Source: Chitinophaga pinensis
GTDB taxonomy: Bacteria; Bacteroidota; Bacteroidia; SXHM01
Length of the DNA stretch: 10,322 bases
Assembly (NCBI GenBank): GCA_945889235.1
Contig: CAMDBK010000079.1
Span: 1-10,322, forward strand
Reading direction: 5' to 3'
Shown: positions 5,800-10,322 of the stretch, one piece after another
How the letters are laid out: every line of letters begins with the position of its first letter
How positions within the stretch are numbered: position 1 is the stretch's first letter
Translations under genes and position numbers: made by a program
Notes under the pieces: model-generated
Told to the model about the DNA's origin: nothing
The model's input: the letters and a program-made list of their open reading frames with translations, nothing else
Database searches by the model: none

Positions 5800-5827
5800 C
5801 AAATATAAGCCTTTTATAAAAAACAAA
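5800..5827 (-). promoter_or_regulatory. Promoter of the RelE-family toxin-antitoxin pair
   Basis: TATATTTG at 5800-5807 on the minus strand fits the TAnnTTTG -7 box. The nearest upstream TTTG (5824-5827) gives a short spacer of 16 bp. That upstream element lies in the T-run of the preceding terminator. The leader TAAAAAATAAA matches that of the PIN pair. Confidence 0.6.
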
Positions 5828-5845
5828 ACCCCGCTTTGGGCGGGG
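5812..5845 (-). terminator. Intrinsic terminator after the 20-residue-repeat protein
   Basis: On the minus strand, CCCCGC and GCGGGG (5840-5845 with 5829-5834) form a 6-bp GC stem with a 5-nt loop, followed by TTTTGTTTTTTAT. It lies about 85 bp past the stop at 5929 and overlaps the promoter of the next unit. Confidence 0.8.
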
Positions 5846-5928
5846 CTGGTTTCTTCACCGGCTTGCATCTTTACAAATGGGCAAAGCGCGGGGGCATACG
5901 TTTTTTCTTATAAAAAAAATCCGACCAG

Positions 5929-6405
5929 CTAGTAACTATACTTTACCGCATGCCAGATTGCAACAAACTCTTCAATAGTTGCATAGCCATCAATAGAAAA
6001 CTGAATATCATTTGAGTAAGTTGAGTTGCCTGTATAAACCTTACCATCTTTTATTGTTGCAATAACATCACTGCTGTAGTTTGATGTTCCTTTATAAATT
6101 TTACTTTCTTTTATGGTCATTACAATATCACTGCTGTAAGATGAAGAACCTTTATAAACCTTACCATCTGTAATAGTGTAAATGACATCACTGGAGTAGG
6201 AACTTGCCCCTTTGTAAATTTTATTTCCTTTTATATTACAAATTATATCTGCTGAATAACTTGATGTTTTTTTTAAGACTTTGCCATTTGAAACATTGCA
6301 GATTATATCGCTACTATAGGATGAAGTGCCTTTGTAAACCTTTATCTGTGCTATTGCTGGTTGTATTAATGCTATAGCAAATAGTGTTAATAATAAGTTT
6401 TTCAT
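5929..6405 (-). CDS. Secreted protein made of six 20-residue repeats, function unknown
   Basis: A 158-residue protein from the ATG at 6405; a 5' extension to 6456 is possible but has no signal-peptide logic. Residues 1-19 are a clean signal peptide (MKNLLLTLFAIALIQPAIA, cut before Gln20), so it is exported. Residues 22-141 are six back-to-back units of exactly 20 residues with pattern K-(V/I)-Y-K-G-x-S-S-Y-S-S-D-(I/V)-(I/V)-x-x-I-x-x-G, starting at 22, 42, 62, 82, 102 and 122. The Tyr-Ser-Ser-Asp core is nearly invariant. Residues 142-158 (ATIEEFVAIWHAVKYSY) form a non-repeat cap. Regular alternation of strand-like and Gly/Asp turn positions suggests a beta-rich repeat fold, which is inference. 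It has its own candidate promoter and a terminator, so it is a single-gene unit. I recognise the repeat style from other bacteria but know of no function. Confidence 0.85.
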   Translation of the reverse strand: MKNLLLTLFAIALIQPAIAQIKVYKGTSSYSSDIICNVSNGKVLKKTSSYSADIICNIKGNKIYKGASSYSSDVIYTITDGKVYKGSSSYSSDIVMTIKESKIYKGTSNYSSDVIATIKDGKVYTGNSTYSNDIQFSIDGYATIEEFVAIWHAVKYSY

Positions 6406-6458
6406 TTTTTTGAAAATTATTACTGCTGGTTTAATAACCCGAAACACAAAAAGCAAAC

Positions 6459-6466
6459 CAAATGTA
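6459..6466 (-). promoter_or_regulatory. Candidate -7 box for the 20-residue-repeat protein
   Basis: TACATTTG fits TAnnTTTG and would give a leader of about 45 nt before the ATG at 6405. It would place transcription start close to or downstream of the alternative start at 6456, which supports 6405. No convincing TTG lies at the -33 position, so this is tentative. Confidence 0.45.
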
Positions 6467-6486
6467 ATTGGTTCTTTTAATAAACT

Positions 6487-6523
6487 AACAGCCCGTATTC
6501 GTTATTAACGAATACGGGCTGTT
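6487..6523 (-). terminator. Long perfect hairpin between the repeat protein and the MORN gene
   Basis: AACAGCCCGTATTCGTTA meets TTAACGAATACGGGCTGTT, a perfect palindrome (pairs sum to 13010) giving at least 15 bp of usable stem. It lies 18 bp beyond the MORN-protein stop. The minus-strand tail is AGTTTATT, only weakly T-rich, so termination efficiency is uncertain. An operator or RNA-stability role is the alternative. Confidence 0.55.
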
Positions 6524-6540
6524 GCATCATTTATCGGCAA

Positions 6541-8505
6541 TTAATGTTCCCAAATAACAGAGCCATCTGCTGCATATTTTATTCCCTTTCCGGATATTTT
6601 ACCATCTACAAAATCACCTTCATACTTTTCTCCATTTGCCCAAGTATATACACCCTTGCCAGTCTCTTTATTATCTACCCAATCCCCCTCATACTTTTCT
6701 CCGTCTGCATAGATAAATACACCCTTGCCAGTTCTTTGATTATCTACCCAATCCCCCTCATATATGTTTCCGCTTGGCCATGTGAATATTCCTTTGCCTG
6801 AAAGATTATCATCTAAATAGTCTCCCTCATACCTGCTGCTGTCTGCATAAGTTTGTATCCCTTTACCCGATGATAAACCATTGACAAAATCTCCTACATA
6901 CGTAGTACTATCACGGAATGTTTGTTTGCATTTGCCATGCGCATTACCATTTGCAAATGTTCCCTCAATACGACTTTCAAACTCACCGTAATTGTTGCTC
7001 CAGATTTGAACGCCATTGCCACTTGGCAAACCATACATTAATTCGCCTTTATAAGATTGTTTCCCCTGAAAACTGCCTCTAACTCCATTGCCTTCAAATT
7101 CACCTTGTACAGGTTTAATCTGTTTTATACATTGACTTCTTGCGGTGTCGGTATAAAATGCAATTGATAAATCTTCTCCAACATTGTTTATTTGCACACA
7201 TTTATAGTCTATATCAAATAGCTCTGCCATCTTTGAGCGCTGAGGTGATACTACATCTTTAACCTCAACCATCTCTATCAAATCGAATTCCACAGTTGTG
7301 CTACTCCCGAAATAGTTATTGGAAACAGATATATAATCTTTAAATCCTACTTTTGCTGATAAATCTGATAAGTAATACTTATTCACCAATTTACAGTCCT
7401 TACAAAGCCCAAGTGACTTAAAATCTTCGCTAAGGTTTGCTACAGGTAAAATGTCAGAATTTTTGATAAGTTTCTCATCGTAAACATTAATAATTATTTC
7501 CCATTTACCCACCATATCCTTATCTCTGAGATCAGCCGGAGCAGTATATTCATCAAAACTACCTTCACCAAACCAAACAATCTTACCGTTTTCTAATTTC
7601 TTGTAGGGAGTAAGGTATATTTGGTATAAAAGCTGGGGTTTAGATTTATCTATTTCTGAATATGTCAATGTATCTTTAGCTTTCTCCATTTTTTCTATTC
7701 TTTCTACAAAACAATTTTTTAAAATCAATCTTGGATTCTCTTTTTGCATCTTATTATTCCATTCTTTATCGTAAGATGAAATAATATTTACACTTTGACC
7801 CATTACTGATAAATTTTTCTCATTTTCTATAGGTGCACCTTCAATTTCAAACTGTGCATTGATTTGTTTCAGAAAATCGAATGCCTGATACTCCGGGGTA
7901 TAAATAAATTTATAATACCCTCCACCCGCAGCAGCAAGAAGAATGACAACTACTGCAATAATTTTGGTTGTTTTACTAATTTTAATTGGCGGTTTTTTAA
8001 CTTTTGGTGTTACCGGGGTTACATTTTGAACTGGGGCAGCTTCTCCGGTATTAACCGCGGGTGCGGTCTTATTCGTAAGTTTATCAAGTATTCCTTTTTC
8101 TTTAAGTGCGATAAGAAGAAAACCGAGGCTTAGCGCTGCATTAATATAAAAGCCATACCCAAGAAGTTTTTGCCATTCAGCAATGCCAACCTGTTTTATG
8201 AAATCGAACATGAGGTGTTCATATGGAATAAGTATTAAATAAAAATTGGCTGCGCTAAAAAGGCAAGCTGCTGCAACAAAAAGTGAGAATTTAACATCAT
8301 CCTTTAAAACCAAAAATAAACCAATTACTGAGGCAATAAGCCCTATGAATATTGGATAATAAGGAATATATACAAAGAACAGAAACGGTGACATATCATC
8401 TTGAGGGGTTTTATACCAAGGCAGGAAGTAGGTTACTATCATTCCTATCAGTATGCCAAGTTTTATTTTTTTATCCTGGCTCATTGTTTTAAAATCAAAG
8501 TTCAT
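6541..8505 (-). CDS. Membrane protein with four-helix N-terminus and seven C-terminal MORN repeats
   Basis: A 654-residue protein. Residues 1-135 hold four likely membrane helices (about 15-30, 42-68, 72-95, 115-134). Residues 140-180 are a Pro/Thr/Lys-rich linker. Residues 181-198 (KIIAVVVILLAAAGGGYY) are a fifth helix. Residues 205-470 form a mixed alpha/beta domain I do not recognise. Residues 485-650 are seven MORN repeats of about 23 residues (Y-E-G-D-W-V-D-N-x-x-T/S-G-K-G-x-x-x-W/Y-A-D-G-x-K), the second one degenerate. MORN repeats are known to bind lipids or proteins and scaffold membranes; the role here is unknown. The start at 8505 matches its paralogue's MNFDF start and upstream bases. 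It lies 27 bp after that gene, so the two form an operon. MORN units 5 and 6 (6694-6762, 6625-6693) are about 84% identical in DNA by eye, which suggests recent duplication. Confidence 0.88.
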   Translation of the reverse strand: MNFDFKTMSQDKKIKLGILIGMIVTYFLPWYKTPQDDMSPFLFFVYIPYYPIFIGLIASVIGLFLVLKDDVKFSLFVAAACLFSAANFYLILIPYEHLMFDFIKQVGIAEWQKLLGYGFYINAALSLGFLLIALKEKGILDKLTNKTAPAVNTGEAAPVQNVTPVTPKVKKPPIKISKTTKIIAVVVILLAAAGGGYYKFIYTPEYQAFDFLKQINAQFEIEGAPIENEKNLSVMGQSVNIISSYDKEWNNKMQKENPRLILKNCFVERIEKMEKAKDTLTYSEIDKSKPQLLYQIYLTPYKKLENGKIVWFGEGSFDEYTAPADLRDKDMVGKWEIIINVYDEKLIKNSDILPVANLSEDFKSLGLCKDCKLVNKYYLSDLSAKVGFKDYISVSNNYFGSSTTVEFDLIEMVEVKDVVSPQRSKMAELFDIDYKCVQINNVGEDLSIAFYTDTARSQCIKQIKPVQGEFEGNGVRGSFQGKQSYKGELMYGLPSGNGVQIWSNNYGEFESRIEGTFANGNAHGKCKQTFRDSTTYVGDFVNGLSSGKGIQTYADSSRYEGDYLDDNLSGKGIFTWPSGNIYEGDWVDNQRTGKGVFIYADGEKYEGDWVDNKETGKGVYTWANGEKYEGDFVDGKISGKGIKYAADGSVIWEH

Positions 8506-8532
8506 GGTTCTTAGTTTTATTTGGTTTGTAAA

Positions 8533-9051
8533 TTATTGCGGATTATTATTTTGTTCAGCAGGGGGAGCAACAGGTTCAGCCTGTGGTGCAACCGGGGCAG
8601 CAGGTGCAGTATTTTCGCGATAAGCAAAAAAGGTTAATGCCCCGGCAGCTATTGCAAACAGGTATAGCCCATATTCAAAGCCTGATTTTGCGCTTACACC
8701 TCCCATATCTCCATATGAAAGTGATACATTACCACTTCCTGTGGGTATGATACCAAAATAGCTATTGGCGGAAAAAAGGAGACCAGCTACTCCGCACCAT
8801 AAAACATAACTTGGATTGTTGAAAACAAAATAAGCCGCGGCAATGCAAACGACTATAGGAATAATACCTCCAGTAAGTTGAAAGCCTGTAAGACTGTTTG
8901 ATGCTGATGAGCCATAGCTTTGCCCCATTGCGCTAATATTAGCACTAAATGATGATGACCACCAGGGCAAAAAAAGTGAAATCAGCATTATGCCTGCGGC
9001 ATACAATTGGAATTTTTGGTTTTGACTTAATGAATTAAAATCGAAGTTCAT
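8533..9051 (-). CDS. Small four-helix membrane protein, paralogue of the MORN protein's N-terminus
   Basis: A 172-residue protein from the ATG at 9051 (MNFDFNSLSQNQKF). A frame extension to 9081 is possible, but I reject it because the 9051 start and its upstream AATAAAAC...AACC bases line up with the start of the next gene. Likely helices are residues 15-32 (ending FLPWW), 60-82, 84-105 and 128-147. The 32-58 loop is rich in Ser/Gly/Asn. The tail 150-172 is Pro/Ala-rich and soluble. Shared features with the MORN protein N-terminus are MNFDF, FLPW after helix 1, LFSAN or LFSAAN in helix 3, and Y-G-x-Y at the start of helix 4. It is first in a two-gene operon with the MORN protein. I know of no function for this family. 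Confidence 0.82.
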   Translation of the reverse strand: MNFDFNSLSQNQKFQLYAAGIMLISLFLPWWSSSFSANISAMGQSYGSSASNSLTGFQLTGGIIPIVVCIAAAYFVFNNPSYVLWCGVAGLLFSANSYFGIIPTGSGNVSLSYGDMGGVSAKSGFEYGLYLFAIAAGALTFFAYRENTAPAAPVAPQAEPVAPPAEQNNNPQ

Positions 9052-9110
9052 GGTTTTTTGTTTTATTTTTCGCCTACTCATTGGTTACAGCTTTTCGGCT
9101 TCAGCTGTTT

Positions 9111-9144
9111 AAAAAAAATCCCCTTTCCATATAGAGAGGGGATT
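9111..9144 (-). terminator. Intrinsic terminator after the FN3-like protein
   Basis: On the minus strand, AATCCCCT (9137-9144) pairs with AGGGGATT (9117-9124), with further partial pairing inward, then TTTTTTTT (9111-9118, partly in the stem). It begins about 14 bp past the stop of the 9158-9841 gene and separates it from the four-helix gene. Confidence 0.85.
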
Positions 9145-9157
9145 GTAAAAATTCCGT

Positions 9158-9841
9158 TTACTGCACCGCACTCACCGGCTCACTCCACTCACCTGCACCT
9201 TTACTGTTTACTCCACGCACACGATAAAAATAACGCACACCTGCTTCCACATCATCATCAACAAACAATATCTTTTTGGTGGTTCGTAAAAAAGGATAAG
9301 GCGGTTGCAATACGGTAGTAGCTCCGCTGGAAGGTAAGCCCGGTCCGGGTGTGGGCATAGGCATTCCTCCGCCCGGGTTGGTAGCCGGAACAATTTCACC
9401 ACGCTGCACTTCCCATGTATCTACATTTTTGCCTTGACTTTGTATGGCAATTTTAAAGCCTATACCGTCATCATCATCGGTTACACTTTTAATAATAGCT
9501 TTTTGGGGCAGGGGGCGTTCCTGTCCGGTTGACGGTAAAGAGATATTGTATTCACTTAATTTACCCGGCTCGGTGGCATGTATAGAAATCGCACGTTTTT
9601 CTAGTATTTCAGCCGCATCGTCTTTATCCCCTGCAAGGGTGCGTGATGTAACTTGTTTTTGGGCTAACTGGTCTTTAAGCGCCTCTATTTCATTATCTGC
9701 GGTGTCGAGGGCATCAATTTCTGCCTGCACGGTCAGAGGCGTGTCGGGATGTCCTGCTGCTGTCCAGGCTGCCTGGTTGGTTCCGATTCCGGCTTTCAGT
9801 CCTGAAAGCCTGTCTTTTACTGTTTGAAGATACTTAAGCAT
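9158..9841 (-). CDS. Coiled-coil protein with C-terminal fibronectin-III-like segment, function unknown
   Basis: A 227-residue protein without signal peptide or membrane helix. Residues 1-40 (MLKYLQTVKDRLSGLKAGIG, then AAWTAAGHPDTPL) and 41-75 (TADNEIEALKDQLAQKQVTS) look helical, the latter coiled-coil-like. Residues 85-150 form a middle part with Asp-rich SVTDDDDGIGFKIAIQ and TWEVQRGEIVP. A Gly/Pro-rich linker (NPGGGMPMPTPGPGLPSSG) covers about 155-173. Residues 190-227 (RYFYRVRGVNSKGAGEWSEP, then VSAVQ) carry the last-strand signature of a fibronectin type III domain (YRVRGVNSKGAGEWS), but the segment is short for a full domain. The ATG at 9841 follows an AT-rich leader with no Shine-Dalgarno. 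It is a single-gene unit closed by a terminator. The 21-bp repeat array lies just upstream. Confidence 0.8.
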   Translation of the reverse strand: MLKYLQTVKDRLSGLKAGIGTNQAAWTAAGHPDTPLTVQAEIDALDTADNEIEALKDQLAQKQVTSRTLAGDKDDAAEILEKRAISIHATEPGKLSEYNISLPSTGQERPLPQKAIIKSVTDDDDGIGFKIAIQSQGKNVDTWEVQRGEIVPATNPGGGMPMPTPGPGLPSSGATTVLQPPYPFLRTTKKILFVDDDVEAGVRYFYRVRGVNSKGAGEWSEPVSAVQ

Positions 9842-9977
9842 GGTTATTAGTTATTAGTTAATTTTTAATGTTTATTATTTGTTTTTGTATTGGTATTAAA
9901 GAGAAACGCTTCGCTTAGTTGGTTGATTTGTTTGTATTTACATATAAAATTCTGTCGGTTTGACAGGCCTTTTCGTC
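9842..9977. other. AT-rich leader/upstream region of the FN3-like gene; no gene
   Basis: The stretch just before the ATG reads TAACTAATAACTAATAACC on the minus strand, a short direct repeat. No TAnnTTTG box is found. Positions 9957-9977 weakly resemble the following 21-bp units and may be a decayed extra copy. Confidence 0.5.
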
Positions 9978-10187
9978 AGAATGGCGCATATTTTCCAGAG
10001 AAATACGCACATTTTCAGGGAAACTTTGCATGTTTTCGGGAAAGATTCGCGTGTTTATCAGGAAACTTCGCAGAAGTTCCGGATAAGTTCGCGTGTTTTC
10101 CGGCAAAATGCCGGAAAGTTTCGGAAAGGTTTGCAACCTTTCCACGAAACTTTGGATATGTTCCAGAGAAACAGGTAAAAGTTCCCG
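9978..10187. repeat. Ten contiguous diverged copies of a 21-bp unit
   Basis: Units start at 9978, 9999, 10020, 10041, 10062, 10083, 10104, 10125, 10146 and 10167 with no insertion or deletion, 210 bp in all. The + strand consensus is close to GAAACTTCGCATGTTTTCCGG. Conserved points are an A-rich start, a GC or CGC at unit positions 8-10, and TTCCRG at the end. Unit 7 (CAAAATGCCGGAAAGTTTCGG) is the most altered. Because the period is a multiple of three, two + frames and one minus frame are open and show seven-residue repeats (minus: PENMQSF-like; +: FRETLHV-like and FPEKYAH-like). None of these frames has a good ATG start with leader. Coding status is undecided. Confidence 0.85.
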
Positions 10188-10199
10188 GAACTTTTGAAT

Positions 10200-10250
10200 A
10201 AAAAAAGAAGCCTCCTTTGAAATCCCGATAGCTATCGGGACAAAGAAGGC
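10200..10250 (-). terminator. Terminator built on a perfect 18-bp palindrome
   Basis: The palindrome TCCCGATAGCTATCGGGA (10223-10240) is enclosed by a second stem, GCCTCCTTTG (10210-10219) with CAAAGAAGGC (10241-10250), with one mismatch and an AAA bulge. On the minus strand it is followed by TTCTTTTTTT. It must serve a minus-strand transcript entering from beyond the window. Confidence 0.8.
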
Positions 10251-10283
10251 ATTAGGTGAGCTATAAACGATTTTAGTGCTTAT

Positions 10284-10312
10284 GATTCGAGGGGACTCGC
10301 CCGAATCTTTTT
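10284..10312 (+). other. Inverted repeat followed by T-run at the window edge
   Basis: GATTCG (10284-10289) pairs with CGAATC (10302-10307) around a 12-nt loop, followed by TTTTT on the + strand. It could be a weak + strand terminator or part of an RNA or gene cut by the window edge. The 72 bp from 10251 to the end cannot be assigned. Confidence 0.35.
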
Positions 10313-10322
10313 CAGCGCTTAG

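Noticed and set aside
6406..6456. 17-residue extension of the secreted repeat protein
   Set aside because: It would bury the signal peptide behind a second hydrophobic stretch; the ATG at 6405 gives a textbook signal peptide.
9052..9081. 10-residue extension of the four-helix protein
   Set aside because: The paralogue starts at the matching MNFDF and the bases just before both ATGs agree.
9890..10201. Open + strand frames of 103 and 72 residues across the 21-bp array
   Set aside because: They start with TTG, have no leader signal, and are open mainly because the repeat period is a multiple of three and the unit lacks stops. The minus frame is open as well, so none can be preferred; the array is listed as a repeat instead.

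Overview
The window looks like a chromosomal piece of a Bacteroidota bacterium, probably from the Chitinophagales/Sphingobacteriales side and possibly from a metagenome. Four things point there. Base composition is AT-rich. Several gene starts lack a Shine-Dalgarno but have TAnnTTTG-type -7 boxes upstream. NuoM and NuoN resemble Bacteroidetes forms. The intergenic gaps are littered with short palindromes of a kind I associate with Bacteroidetes genomes. Every gene I can support lies on the minus strand, so the window reads right to left.

Left end (1-1460): the N-terminal 229 residues of the E2 subunit of pyruvate (or another 2-oxoacid) dehydrogenase, running off the window; a tRNA-Asn(GTT) with a strong terminator; a short repeat-rich gap; and a small conserved-looking protein of unknown function. 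The E2 linker holds two different tandem arrays of 7-bp units.

Respiratory block (1461-4360): nuoN and nuoM, the last two antiporter-like membrane subunits of NADH:quinone oxidoreductase (complex I), 2 bp apart. The small unknown protein follows nuoN after a hairpin-forming element that also supplies a rare strong Shine-Dalgarno. Where nuoL would be expected upstream of nuoM there is instead a toxin-antitoxin (TA) pair ending 10 bp before the nuoM start.

Toxin-antitoxin island (4371-5830): a PIN-domain (VapC-like) toxin with its small partner, then a RelE/StbE-family toxin with its small partner. Each pair overlaps by a few bases. The two unrelated antitoxin genes share an almost identical 19-nt -7/leader block.

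Accessory block (5929-9841): a secreted protein of six 20-residue repeats; a large membrane protein with a four-helix N-terminus and seven C-terminal MORN repeats; a shorter four-helix paralogue of that N-terminus just upstream in the same operon; and a coiled-coil/fibronectin-III-like protein. Intrinsic terminators separate these units.

Right end (9842-10322): no convincing gene. It holds ten uninterrupted, diverged copies of a 21-bp unit (9978-10187), a long terminator built around a perfect 18-bp palindrome, and an unassigned stub. The 21-bp array is the least explained structure in the window.
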